Shown: positions 10,058 through 20,521, counted from the stretch's first letter. The stretch is DNA of 64,000 nucleotides from Acanthosepion pharaonis (GCA_903632075.3 CAHIKZ030004724.1:3935001-3999000); one strand, 5' to 3'. Notes: a model not told the origin generated them from the sequence alone. Made by a program: numbers and translations.

Positions 10058-10618
10058 TATATATAATTATTTTTTAAAAATATGATTCCTTCGCTACATA
10101 AGAGTTCTCATGTTTCAAAAACAAGAGCCAAAAACCTCAATATAATTATTAAAATTAAATTGAGTTAAAGTACCAAGCCCTGTTTCATCCTCAAGCGAAA
10201 ATTTAGGAATAACCAATCTTGAAATTTATGCATCTTTATAAGCATGTTAATTCGCAAAATTAATTACTATGGAAATGGCTAGGGCGACCATTTTGATAAG
10301 GGGCATAAGAGTTAATTTGTATCCACATATCAGTCACCTTCGGAAAGAGGTCAAACGAAAGAAAGAGGGCCGGGGTGTCCATTTCAAAGTGAAAAGTGGC
10401 ATTCATGTACGCACATCATCTGGTCAGTCACAGCTGTTGGCACAATAATACGTCGTTAAGTGTCTAAAGAATTTTTTTTCTTAAGGACTGTTTCGTACAT
10501 AAACGCGTCGCACTGAACTACAATTTGTTTTTTTGACGACTTCATAAAGGGTTTTTCTATCTTATGCTTTTAAACCTTTTTTTAGACTATGAAATTTAAT
10601 TTTTTGATGCTATTTATT

Positions 10619-11270
10619 TCATGCGAAAAATTGTTGACGTCGGTAAAAAACTGTTAACTCATGTCTATGGTTTAATAAATTTTCATTATTTAGAAACTTA
10701 ATAATGTGTAGTTTTTCTTGTTGGCATAAAGGGCATGGGTCATCCCAGGTTTTGCAAGTTCTTGTTCTATTTATAATTTTCCATTTTACTTTTGGTGTTT
10801 TATTAATTTTTTTAAATGCCAAAAATATCTGGATAGAGATGTCTGATTTCTATTTTTAATAATATTGTAGGAGCTTTTGTGTTGTCTCCATCTAATTTTA
10901 AATTCATTCTTCGTTAACCCAATCTATATCCTTTCAGTGTTAGGACTCTCAATGGATGAGATAGTGCATTGGTATACCACAGATTTCGTGCGGCATTTAT
11001 TTTCCAACGGGCAGTCTTCAGGGTTTCTACAATCACGTAATTTTTCATTATTTTTGTCTAATTTTAGTTTAGGATTTTTATTATTACTGTTTTGGCATGA
11101 GTGTTTTTCCAGGATTTAATTATTATGTTTCTTTATGATTCTTTCTAGATTTTCAGTGCAACTGTAACTTAATTTTAAGGTGTTTTTATTAAAGATCTTG
11201 CTAAGTCTGCTATTAGTAAGAAAGTGTTTTTCAATTAAAGCTAGGAACTTATGTCCTAGCTTAATACTAG
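10619..11270 (-). pseudogene. Penelope-like GIY-YIG endonuclease (copy 2)
   Basis: Minus-strand reading: GHKFLALIEKHFLTNSRLSK, KLSYSCTENLERIIKKHNN, a stop, then CRNPEDCPLENKC (cysteine cluster), VVYQCTISS (GIY-like half), then RI-stop-IGLTKNEFKIRWRQHK, where a stop replaces the tyrosine of YIG. It continues SLSRYFWHLKK, KWKIINRTRTC, PCPLCQQEKLHIIKF and LLNHRHEL. All parts of the domain are identifiable in order. The substitution at the YIG tyrosine alone would inactivate it. Confidence 0.8.
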
Positions 11271-11274
11271 CCAT

Positions 11275-12316
11275 TTAGTTGAACGGAGGGGTATACCAAA
11301 TGATTTTTCTTTTCTTGTTTTTCTTCTGGTTAGTACAATTGTTTCTATAATTTATGTTAGCTTTTTTGTATCCGCTATTTTTTAGGGGTGTGTTATAAAA
11401 ATTATTGTGTTGTTGGAATATTTCCTTATTAGCGGAGTTCATGTTGATTCTTTTCTCTATTGATGTGGGTACATGCTTAATTATAGATAAAGGGTGGTTT
11501 GACTTAGGGTGTACATACAAGGGGTTAGCGTTAGGTTTTCTGTAAGGTAGATATATCTTGTTCATTAAGTCTAGAGTTACGTCGAGGATTTTTTAATTTA
11601 ATATTGACTGTAGTTTTTAAATTTAGTTTTCTGAATTCACTATATATTATCTTTCTAATTTTATCTGTTTTAAAATTTGTGGCGCTCCTCACTACCATGC
11701 GCCCGTCATCCCTGTATAGCCCGATGTCCTTAATGTCTAATTCACGGTGCGCGGTTAAATTGTATCGTATAAATAGACCGACAACGTCAGAAGACTCTGC
11801 AGAGTCTAAAGATCCCATGGTGATGTCAAAATTGTCATTAGTGTTTTTAATCCATTAGTCCCCATTATGAATGAGGACAGATTTTTTTTGCATTAAGAAT
11901 TATGTTCATTTCTTGTTAGTTAAGTCAGAATATACAGGGGCAAACTCCAGGGCAGTCGTGAATAGATCTCTTGATATTGACTGGTAATAATCCACAATAT
12001 CGAACTGTATTAGGGTGCAATCAGGCTTATTGTTGATGTTGGTAAACCAATTGATGACTTCTTTGGTATTAATCCAGAGTGTTAATCCAAGGCAGTTTTT
12101 GATTTGTCTAGTGATCCTTTCTAAGAATCTTTTGCTTATCTTTCCTATGTCATGTCTGGTTGGGTTTATCATTCTAGCAGTGGGGTCATCCTCAAAATCT
12201 TGTTCGTGGTCCTTAAGAGTGATGTAGCATTCCTTTTCAGCTAGTTTGCCTACTCTATCGCTTATTTTTAATTTTTCAGTAATAATTTTACTAGTTCTGT
12301 TGATACTGTCTACCAT
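11275..12316 (-). pseudogene. Penelope-like reverse transcriptase (copy 2)
   Basis: Order on the minus strand: KISDRVGKLAEKECYITLKD (fingers), MINPTRHDIGKISKRFLERI, CTLIQFDIVDYYQSISRDL (motif A with its catalytic D), a degenerate stretch, MGSLDSAESSDVVGLFI (motif B), GLYRDDGRMVVRS (motif C DD), then LPYRKPNANPLYVHPKSNHP (thumb) and KRKIIWYTPPFN. Three open segments (12316-11906, 11818-11531, 11565-11275) are joined by frameshifts, with stops near 11890. Roughly the expected length for a PLE RT from upstream of motif A. No host gene context. Confidence 0.85.
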
Positions 12317-12577
12317 ATTAATATTTTCGCTTGAGGATGAAACAGGGTTTGATACTTTAATTCAATTTAATTTCAATAATTATATTGAGGTTTTTAGCTC
12401 TTGTTTTTGAAACATGAGAACTCTTATGAAGCGAAGGAATCATATTTTTTTAAATAATTATAATTTAAGCTCTACTTCTGTATGGAACACTGCTTTTTAA
12501 AAATAAAAACAAAAATACTAAAGAACCCCAGATTATTTACCTTACGTGCTCTTTCCTATTTTTCAACATATATATAT

Positions 12578-12845
12578 TGTTGTGGTACGATCCACCTAAT
12601 TTACATAGTGGAGTACCGACCATATAAATATGGTTGGTACCGGGAAGACGAGGGAAGTAACAAGAGATCCAATCCAGAGACTCTGCCCGATTGCGACTAA
12701 GTCAACCCATTCTACAGGAACGGTCTTCCCAAGAATATACCAACTATCTGTAAATATTGTGTACACGTTCTTGTGTCAATACATTTTGTTTAAGTACATT
12801 TTGTGTTGTATTATTATTATTCCATGCTTTATTCAAGTTTCAACA
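12578..12845 (+). mobile_element. possible solo LTR, 268 bp
   Basis: Begins TGTTGTGG and ends TTTCAACA, giving TGTTG/CAACA termini. TATAT lies directly on both sides (12573-12577, 12846-12850), and a CATATAAATA box lies at about 12621. The flanks are TA-rich, so the duplication could be chance. TTTCAACATATATATAT also occurs just outside the left end, which leaves a longer retroposon duplication possible. No internal region remains. Confidence 0.45.
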
Positions 12846-12868
12846 TATATATATATACACACAGACGC

Positions 12869-12872
<4 letters not shown>

Positions 12873-12924
<52 letters not shown>

Positions 12925-13143
12925 ACAAAGGGTGTAAAAATTGTCCAAATGTTTTATATTTCCGAGCGCTTTCAGCTATAACTTTACCCATTATCAAGGA
13001 TGATTCAATTTTTCAGCTTAATTGAGTGTGTGCATTAAGTGTAATGTTTTAGTGTATTGTTGAAAAAAAGCTCTTGTTCGAACACAAGAAATATTAAATA
13101 AAAGCTTAACCATAGTACCTTATCTGTCGTTTTTAATGAAACA

Positions 13144-13181
<38 letters not shown>
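12873..13181. repeat. (TA)n runs with hammerhead-like relic between
   Basis: TA runs at about 12873-12921 and 13145-13181. Between them the minus strand at 12958-13003 reads CTTGATAATGGG..TAGCTGAAAGCGCTCGG. The layout of a hammerhead (CTGATGA..GAAA..palindromic stem III) is recognisable, but two core bases are wrong. Probably an old PLE terminal relic. Confidence 0.4.
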
Positions 13182-13186
<5 letters not shown>

Positions 13187-13351
13187 AGTGCATACACGTA
13201 ATGGGCCAATATAAGCAGGCGGTTTGGCGTGTGCTGGTGTGCATACGCAGGCAAGCAAATAAATAATCGTCAAATTTATGCATGAGATGTAAACGTAATA
13301 GTGGTCAATGTGGTGATACAAGATATGTATTAATTAGTACATATACCCGTA

Positions 13352-13445
13352 CCTACGTTTTGGCGTGCGACTCTATTTTCCCTGTGTGGTGTTCCCAGCT
13401 CATTGTGCCCGACGTACTGGGAACACCACACGCCAAAATGTAAGT
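13352..13445. repeat. interrupted perfect inverted repeat
   Basis: The right arm CTGGGAACACCACACGCC plus AAAATGT is complementary to two left pieces: ACGTTTTGGCGTG and GTGTGGTGTTCCCAG. The left pieces are separated by a 16-bp insertion; the loop is 18 bp. It could form a hairpin with an asymmetric bulge. Confidence 0.7.
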
Positions 13446-14210
13446 ACAGTGTATATGTGTGTGTGTGTATTTGTGCGTGTGTGTGTCCAAGCAACTCCTC
13501 CTCCCCCACTGGTCCGTTTCAAGGATTTATAGCTCATCCAAAAGCCCTAGAAAAGTTAGGCGCAAGGAACGGTTTTCCTGGAGCTAAGGTTCAGGGTTGC
13601 CAGATTATGCGAGAGTTAAAAATATATAATAATACATTATAATACCCATTATCTTTGTTTTCTTGGTTCAAGGGGAGTAACTCTTATTTTTTATTTGTAT
13701 CCAAAATTGCAGTGCGGGCGGCATTTAACGCAGCTCCTATGGAGGACAAATGGTTTGGCCATCATCGTAATAGCTTGGAAGGAGTACATAGGCATCAATA
13801 AACTACAGGAAAACCCAAAATTGATCGCTGAATTTAAGTATTGAATTAATGTTTAAGCTTACGTTTTAAACCTCAAAACCTTCTGCTGCCACTTAATTTA
13901 AAAACGATTTCATATACGTAGATCTTAATTTTTCGTACAAACAATTATTTTTATTTCATGGGTGTCAGAACAGGGGACAATCTATAAGATAAAATTAACA
14001 TAGTGTAAAGATAGGAAAATAGAAATTAGAATTAGTTATATATTCAACATTTAAAGAGTTAGAGAAACATAATAGCTAATTAAGTAAAAACCTATAGTAT
14101 GGAATCTATGAACTGGAGCTCAGTTCTTCCACGAATTCTTAATTAAAAAGCACCAGCTCTACTTTATAGCAAGTATTTAATTGACGCGCCCACCCCATGG
14201 AGTCAGATTA
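13446..14210. other. unassigned, short GT run at start
   Basis: A degenerate GT run at 13452-13490, then unique-looking sequence without a recognisable gene. Confidence 0.4.
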
Positions 14211-14215
14211 TAACA

Positions 14216-15715
14216 TAAGATCAGTTTAATGTGGGGAACCCGAGTGAGTACACTCGGGCTAAAGACAAAAATTCGCCGAGCCCCAGCAAACCGTAGGTTG
14301 CGACGGGCTCGGGGTAAGCACCAATCCCTCTCTCTGGTTCAATGAGAGTGCGCGGATTCGGGCAGCTGTTCCCTAGGGTTGGGTACCTCTCAGTATAATT
14401 TTCCTCAGTTGCGATTCTGTCCTTTGACGAAGCCGCCCCTGAACGCACAAATCCCAAAGTCACAGACGCAACTGCGAAATGATAAACGTTTTACAAACTA
14501 CTCCAGAACGATTTACACATTAGGTATTTACTCTGTCTCCCCAGGAAGACGAGTTGTGACACAAGGTCAGTTTTTAAGCGTGGGACCCGAGCGCGCAAAC
14601 CCGAGCGCGCAAACCCGGGCTTGGAACAAAAATTGCCCGAAGCCCCCGCAACTGCCGGTTGTGCTGGCCTCGATGCAAGCACCGATCCCTCTCTTTGGTG
14701 CAATGAGAGTGCGCGGCTTCGGACATCATTTCCCAGGGCTGGGTACCTCTCAGTATAATTTTCCTCAATAGCGATTCTGTCCTTTGAATAAGTCGCTTTT
14801 GCGTGTACTCTGCCCAAAGACAGAGACACTGCTGAGAGAATGTAAATAATGTGTTACAATCTGCTCGAGAGAGCAGTTTGTATTTACTTGAACTGCGTCA
14901 GGTTATAACACGAAGTCGGTTTTAACATCGGGTTTTTCACTCGGGTCGCTGGTCTTATTTGGTCATAAATTTTCTAAGCTGGTCAGAGCTGGTCTAAGCC
15001 AGACATGACTAGTCTAAGCTGGTCAAAGCTGGTACAAGCTAGTCATAGCCGTGATACTACCAGCGCAGGGAAGGATCCCTATGCTTGGTAGGTATCAATG
15101 TGTTATTAAAAACCAGAGGGAGAAGTTTACACACTAGATATTTACTCTGTCTCCCCACTAAAAGAAGCTGTGACACAAGGTCAGTTTTTAAGGTGGGTTC
15201 CCGAGCGCGTATACCCAAGGCAAGAAACAAAAATTCCCCGCATCCCCACCAAACGTCGATTGAGCTGCACACTGTGCGAGCACCAATCCCTCTCTCTGTT
15301 GCAATGAGAGGGCACGGATTCGGGCAGCTATTCCCCAGGATTGGGTAGCTCTCAGTATAATTTTCCTCAGTTGCCCTCTGTCCTTTGACGGAGCCGCCCC
15401 TGAGCGCACTCTGCCCAAAGACAAAGATTCAACTGAGAGATGGTAAAATAAACCCATCGAGAGAGCGGTTGATTTACTTGACTCTCCACAAGGTCAGTTT
15501 TTAACGTATTGACCCAATTACCTTCACTCGGTCCGATGGTCTTAGCTGGTCATAGTTTGTCTAAGCTGGTCAGAGCTGGTCTAAACTAGTCATAGCTGGT
15601 CTTAGCTGGTCATAGCAGCTCAGAGCCGGTCCAAGCTAGTCATAGCTGTGATACTAGCAAGACAGGGACGGGTCCCTATGACCGGTAAGTATCCGAATGA
15701 GTATACCCTTCGAGA
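14216..15715. repeat. complex satellite, about 600-bp higher-order unit
   Basis: A roughly 300-bp block occurs three times (from about 14216, 14565 and 15172). Each copy holds GGTCAGTTT, ACCAATCCCTCTCTCTG-like, AATGAGAG, GGGTACCTCTCAGTATAA and TTTTCCTCAG. A second block of AGCTGGTC/ATAGCTGGTCT decamer-like repeats occurs twice (14940-15055, 15530-15650). Each decamer block ends in GTGATACTA..CAGGGA..TCCCTATG..GGTARGTATC. Spacing between equivalent points is about 595-615 bp. A hairpin CTCTC..GAGAG is kept in all three 300-bp blocks. Minus-strand frames share KDRIATEENYTERYP-like text, but stops and frameshifts differ, so I do not call a gene. Confidence 0.75.
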
Positions 15716-16110
15716 GAGGAATTTGCACGCTGAAAACTCAATATCTATATTAGATATTATCTAATTCTTGGCAATATCAGTCTCCAGGTTTAATTAAATT
15801 GCACATTGATTTTTTTTAAAAAATTCATTTCATTAATTAACTGTCCTTCATTACTGTTTTTTATTCAAGGATTGTTTTAATTTTCATATCAAAAGTAATT
15901 CTGTTTATATATATCGTCGTATATAGTGCAGACAAATGTTTGAAATTTGCATTTTACTTGGCCTTCAAAAAGTTGGCATCTATTTGTAAAACTTTCCTTA
16001 ACTATAACAAGCTAATTTATGAATGGAATATTCACTTAAATTTTGTTTCAAACATTTCAAGTAGTGAATATATCTTACTTTGCGAAGCGATACCGAGTGG
16101 GCCAAGCCTG

Positions 16111-16180
<70 letters not shown>

Positions 16181-16230
16181 TAGGTGCATTTCTGGAGAGA
16201 AATATATTAATTTAAAAGAGGTATAAAATT
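15716..16230. other. unassigned plus (TA)n run
   Basis: AT-rich, no gene seen. A TA microsatellite lies at 16112-16178. Confidence 0.6.
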
Positions 16231-16400
16231 CCTTCACTGCACTTGTTGTAGTTCTCCATCTAATTCATGAAGGTTCCGTGGTGGTCATCCAAAATGAAGG
16301 TTTCCAGGACCTTTGTCACAGCCTCCTTCATCTTCTAAATGTCTTACAAATGAATGCCGCTAAGGTTCTCCTGCAGCTTGGAGAGCAACCAAAATGTCTG
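16230..16400 (-). pseudogene. mariner transposase C-terminal fragment
   Basis: The minus strand reads LFSKLQENLSGIHLQDI, stop, KMKEAVTKVLETFI and NYNKCSEG. This follows the mariner C-terminal pattern (LFPKLK..LRG..F..EI..W..RW.KCI..GDYFEGD). Short and degenerate. Confidence 0.4.
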
Positions 16401-16808
16401 AACTGCGAGTTGTTTGAAAGACAGTTTTGATACTATTCTCTATCAACAGAAAACCTCATCACATAGCGAGCTTCCAAATTGTTTTCACGTCCCTACTGCT
16501 TTCTGCAAACTAATCAACTGGAACAAGCAGTGTTTAGTAAGCCGCCTCCTTCAATCTGAAATAACAAATATTGACAGGCAATCTTACACGATACTTTATA
16601 TATACATACACACTCGAAGAGACAATCATATTTTTTACTAATGTTTACGCAAGACAAAGCCCGAGAGCCACTCATGATAGAGGATTACTGTGTGGAGTTA
16701 TATTAACCTAAGAAAAAACAGGCGTTAGGAGTATAGCGCTGAAACTGACTTTAGAAGGAAGAGGATATCCCATCCTAAACAGGAAATAAACGACCATGAA
16801 GGAATGCT

Positions 16809-16833
16809 TACACACACACACACACACACACAT

Positions 16834-16885
<52 letters not shown>
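16809..16885. repeat. (CA)n then (TA)n
   Basis: Lies against the 3' end of the minus-strand LINE that follows. Confidence 0.9.
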
Positions 16886-16887
<2 letters not shown>

Positions 16888-17581
16888 TTTTTTTAAGCAT
16901 TTCACCCCAAGAAAGGCAAGATTCCCACTAGCGCGCAAGGGGTTACAGAGAGTGAGAGCAAAAGTAAAGAGGGGTGAGAAAAGGATATAGAGAATGACAG
17001 GGATCAGGATTAAAGCAGCAGATGTCGATTGACATTACATTTGAAGATTTGAAGATTATAGCTATGAAGGAAACAAGCGGTAAGAAAGGAGATCCATTGG
17101 CGGGACGTGCGAGAGAAGACGCTTTTGGAATAGAATAGGCGGTTACAGTTAACCGTTTCAGCAGTGACAGTGTGGCACAGAGATGCCAACATAGTAGCAC
17201 GCTTAAATTCATGCAGATGGGGCACCAGTGAAAGTAGTTCGTTAGAGCAGTTTAACATGAAAATATATGTAGAAAAGTCAGAGGGAAGCCAAGTCATGGT
17301 TGTGAGAAAGTGACTGTAGACGAGGCGTCAGATCACATTGCATATCCGTCTCTGGATTTTGTCTAGGACCTCGAGATGAACAGCGGGGACACCAGACCAT
17401 ATATGGCAATAGTATTCAATGCAAGGACAAATGCTAGATTTGTTGATTTGAAGGATGGACTCAGGCAAGAAAAAAACCTTTTGGCGCGACACAAAGAACC
17501 AACTTTCCTTGCGGTAGATGAAGCTATTGATTCAATGTAGTTGTTCCATCTCAGGTCAGTGGAAAACGTGAGACCAAGGAG

Positions 17582-17585
<4 letters not shown>
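16886..17585 (-). pseudogene. Jockey/CR1-like LINE, 3' end
   Basis: Minus-strand order: HLLGLTFSTDLRWNNYIESI (17585 downward), then frameshifted RAKRFFS, EYYCHIWSG-like, DKIQRRICN-like, and the open segment at 17297-17010 with LLSLVPHLHEFKRATMLASL, NCNRLFYSKSVFSRTSRQW and LQIFKCNVNRHLLL followed by a stop. This is the post-catalytic C-terminus of a non-LTR RT. The 3' UTR contains AACCCCTTGCGCGC and ends CTTGGGGTGAAATGCTT plus an A-rich tail at 16886. The 5' side is truncated at a TA run. The same end is repeated at 41.4, 59.9, 61.7 and 63.4 kb. Confidence 0.8.

Positions 17586-17673
<88 letters not shown>
17586..17673. repeat. (TA)n microsatellite, 88 bp
   Basis: Pure TA between the truncated LINE and a SINE. 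Confidence 0.95.
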
Positions 17674-17676
<3 letters not shown>

Positions 17677-17805
17677 GCACCTCCACGTGGTGTAATTGTT
17701 AGAAAGCTTGTCTTGCTAGATCAATTACGACTGAGTAATGAGTTCGATCCTCACTGGGTGCCCCATACTTTCGTCCTTGCGCCACATCTAAGCCGGGTTT
17801 AGAAA

Positions 17806-17811
<6 letters not shown>
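17674..17811 (+). mobile_element. tRNA-derived SINE (family B), best copy
   Basis: The head reads GGGCACC at 17674-17680 and GGGTGCC at about 17756, which pair as a 7-bp acceptor-like stem. The A-box region TGGTGTAATTGTTAG and B-box GAGTTCGATCC are canonical RNA polymerase III promoter elements. The body CTTTCGTCCTTGCGCCACAT and the end AAGCCGGGTTTAGAAAATCAC recur at 54.1 and 60.9 kb. A TA run follows immediately. Confidence 0.8.
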
Positions 17812-17869
<58 letters not shown>

Positions 17870-17987
17870 TGATTTAAATATGCTACATTTCTAGGAAAAT
17901 GGTCACCAGGAAGTGTGCACCCAAAATGATCGTCAGTTTCATGCCTCAGCCACGACAGAATTCTGATTTCTATACCAACATCGGATG

Positions 17988-18035
<48 letters not shown>
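17812..18035. repeat. (TA)n runs and 120-bp spacer
   Basis: TA at 17812-17868, CA at 17989-18004, TA at 18005-18035. The spacer is unassigned. Confidence 0.85.
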
Positions 18036-18040
<5 letters not shown>

Positions 18041-18802
18041 CTCTAAAAAACTATTGCAACAACAAGAACAATTCATTTTGATTGTTGTTCACTAACGACA
18101 TTCTAAAAATGAATATGAGACAAGTTTTCAGAACTCCAGCTTTTATTTTCTGGTATTTACATTTAGATGTGTTAAGCAACTTAGGACATACCACCTTTTG
18201 TTTGAACCCATCCAATTTTTCTGTAAGCAATACTATTGGAACACATGACTCGCAGGTGTTTCTTGTTCATCAGATGTTGTCTTTTAGATCGAGTGTTTAA
18301 ACAAAAAATAGCTCAGAATGACTGCTCTTTGTTTTTAGCTTTGGGTTTTAACTGTAAAACGGCATTTCTGGTTAAAAAATATAAACCAACATGAACTCGA
18401 GAGATCTGTCTATGGGAGAAAAGCAAGCCATTTTGAAGCCAAGAAAAGAAGGAAAATCGATCAGAGTCATTGGCCAAACATTGGGCATAACCAACATAGG
18501 TCACAAGCTGGATGTAGGAATTGATTGCAATATTATGCAAACCAATATTAAATGTTATTTACTTTAAGACTATTTCTTCCTTTAATTTTGTTCACCTAAA
18601 AATGTGGAGGGGAGGGTGATCTGATGCAAAATGTGATTTGTCGTAAGTTGTTTAACATATCTAAATGTAAATAGCAGGAAATTAAAGCCGAAATCCTGAA
18701 CACTTGTCTCATATTCATGATTTGATCTTAAACACAAATGTCTTTAGTGAACAACAAAAACAATGGAATTGGCCTTGCCGTTCCAATACTTTTGGAGGAA
18801 AC

Positions 18803-18804
<2 letters not shown>
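18036..18804 (+). mobile_element. Tc1-like element, internally deleted, long inverted ends
   Basis: Sequence from 18038 to about 18205 is largely complementary to 18640-18804 (AAGTTGCTTAACACATCTAAATGTAAATA and GAGACAAGTTTTCAGAACT-type blocks, read in 20-base pieces). The outer ends resemble Tc1 termini (CAATACTTTTGGAGGAAACTG). It sits between two TA microsatellites, as expected for TA-targeted insertion. Only the transposase N-terminus is left inside. Confidence 0.7.
18391..18567 (+). pseudogene. Tc1-like transposase N-terminal helix-turn-helix
   Basis: From ATG 18391: MNSRDLSMGEKQAILKPRKE, then GKSIRVIGQTLGI. This matches the first helix-turn-helix of Tc1-type transposases (LS..EKQAIL..R.EGKSIR.IA..LGI). 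Similarity ends at codon 36 and the frame stops at codon 59. The second DNA-binding half and the DDE domain are deleted. Confidence 0.7.

Positions 18805-18870
<66 letters not shown>
18805..18870. repeat. (TA)n then (TG)n
   Basis: Right border of the Tc1-like element. Confidence 0.95.
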
Positions 18871-18878
<8 letters not shown>

Positions 18879-18889
18879 CTCGCGCATAT

Positions 18890-20354
18890 CAGTCTGTTTT
18901 CTTTTTTCTTTTGTATATTTATTCCTTTTACCTTTCTTTCTGTCCCTTTCTATTTCATTTTTTAGATCTCTCTCACTTTGCTTCTTCTTCTTCTTCTTCT
19001 TCTTCTTCTCTCTGCCTCACACTCACTTTTTCTATTTCTCTCTCTTTCTCATCTATACCTTTTCATAACATTTTTCCCTCCTCTTCGAATTTCTCTGTCT
19101 CCGTTTCCACTCTGTTTCTGTTGAATTTCTCATTTTGTTTGTTCCTGCATAGTTTTTTTGTTTCGTTTGTTTTTTCCCCCCATTTCATGTCTTTATTATT
19201 TATTACTTCAACTTGGCTTGCATCCCCCCCACACACACAAAATTTGATGAATGGCAGTCGAGTCGGGGAGGAGGTCCATTTACTGCAGAAATGTCTTAAC
19301 GCGTTGCACCCCGGGAAAGACCCGGCCAACTGAGGTTACCAATGCAGCTGGTGTATTCTGACGGATATCTGCTAATGGTGCAAAGGAATATTGTTTGGAG
19401 AAATGCAATCGAGATCTTTAGGGTTTTTTTTTTTTTCTTACCTTTTTACTGCGGTAGTTTTCTTTGCCCGACTTTTCTGTATATTTATCTATACTTCTCT
19501 CACCCTTCTCCCTTACTTAATGACTTACATTCTCTTTTCTCTCATTCTCTTCCTTTTTCTTCTCTGATTTTCATTCTCTTTACGGCCTTCTTGTCGTTTT
19601 CTTTCCATTTCTATCTTTCTTTCTCTCATTTTCCATTTCTTTCTCTCGCATTCTTTCAACTCTCTCTGACACCATTTCTCTTTTTTCATCGACTTTTTAA
19701 TCCTCTCTTTCATATTGGCTTTCTCAGGTCATTTTCATTTTCATTCATTTTCTCTTTCTTTATGTCTTCTTTGTTTGTCCTGGTGTCTTCTCTCGTCTCT
19801 TTTATCGTTTTTTTTTTTTCTCATTCATTCTTCTTTGTTTCATATTTCTCTCTATTATTTTTTCTCTTATTCTCTTCTCCATCCCATTTCTTTCTTTTTT
19901 TTACTCTCTTTTTCCCTCACCCACTCACTCATTCAACCACTCATTCTGTTTTTCCCTCTTTCTCACTCATTCGTTCTCACTCTTTTCTTCACTCTTTCTC
20001 ACTCACTCTTTTCTTCCCTCTTTCTCACTCACTCACTCCTTCTGTTCTTCCTTGTTTCTCACTCACTCAATCAATCAATCAATCACTCTGTTCTTTCCTC
20101 TTTCTACCTCACTCACACATTCGATTCTTCCCTCTTTCCCACTCACTCATTTTCTTCCATCTTTCTCACTCACTCACTCACTCACTCACTCACTCACTAA
20201 TGCACTTTGTCCTTTCCTCTTTCTCGCTGACTCTTTCCTTCCCTCTTTCTTCCTCACTCTGTTCTTCCCTATTACTCACTCACTCACTCAATCTGTTCTT
20301 TCTCTCATATTCAAATAAATTACCCTATTACTCATTCAGTTTCTCATATTCTCA

Positions 20355-20432
<78 letters not shown>
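18890..20432. repeat. 1.5-kb pyrimidine-rich tract
   Basis: Dominated by C/T on the plus strand: TTC runs (18979-19010), TTTC/CTCTTTC, CACTCACTCACT runs (19918-20200), ending with TC (20359-20387) and TA (20388-20432). The long plus-strand frame (19342-20451) is F/S/L/H low complexity and is not a gene. Confidence 0.85.
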
Positions 20433-20436
<4 letters not shown>

Positions 20437-20452
20437 GCTGGATTGATGTGAG

Positions 20453-20494
20453 TTTGTGACCCTGGGTTTCACGCTTTTGCGATCATCAGACAAA
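20453..20494 (-). ncRNA. hammerhead ribozyme candidate, isolated
   Basis: Minus strand: stem I TTTGT (20494-20490) pairs with ACAAA (20457-20453). Core CTGATGA is 20489-20483. Stem II is CGC-AAAA-GCG after a U-U mismatch. GAA with A15.1 spans 20470-20467. Stem III is ACC-CAG-GGT (20467-20459), and the cleavage base is C (complement of 20458) in GTC. All invariant residues and all three helices are present in 42 nt. It lies between a TA and a TC microsatellite with no recognisable element attached. Confidence 0.7.
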
Positions 20495-20504
20495 TATAGA
20501 AACC

Positions 20505-20521
20505 AGTTCTCTCTCTCTCTT

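Larger units (their letters stand above)
10058..12469 (-). mobile_element. Penelope-like element, second family (copy 2)
   Basis: Inverted terminal arms of about 147 bp (10058-10204 and 12323-12469) enclose a minus-strand RT and GIY-YIG reading sequence. The arms share TTCGCTTGAGGATGAAACAG and ACATGAGAACTCTTATG. A solo relative of the arm lies at 58779-58908. The coding sequence is interrupted, but domain order is complete from before RT motif A to the C-terminus. The left arm abuts CA/TA microsatellites. Confidence 0.85.

Noticed and set aside
14221..15457. Minus-strand ORFs sharing KDRIATEENYTERYP text
   Set aside because: Similarity follows the satellite unit; unit 3 is out of frame and flanks differ, so there is no evidence of coding constraint.
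17674..17760. Genuine tRNA gene at the family B SINE head
   Set aside because: Acceptor-like ends pair, but the body and 3' end recur at other loci as a SINE, and the anticodon arm is not convincing.
18249..18275. CTGATGA..GAAAC hammerhead-like text on the minus strand
   Set aside because: Only four bases separate the core halves and no stem II or stem I pairs; inside a Tc1 terminal repeat, so chance.
19342..20451. 369-codon open frame, the longest in the window
   Set aside because: Composition is almost only F, S, L, H from CT-rich simple sequence; it ends in translated TA repeats. No domain.
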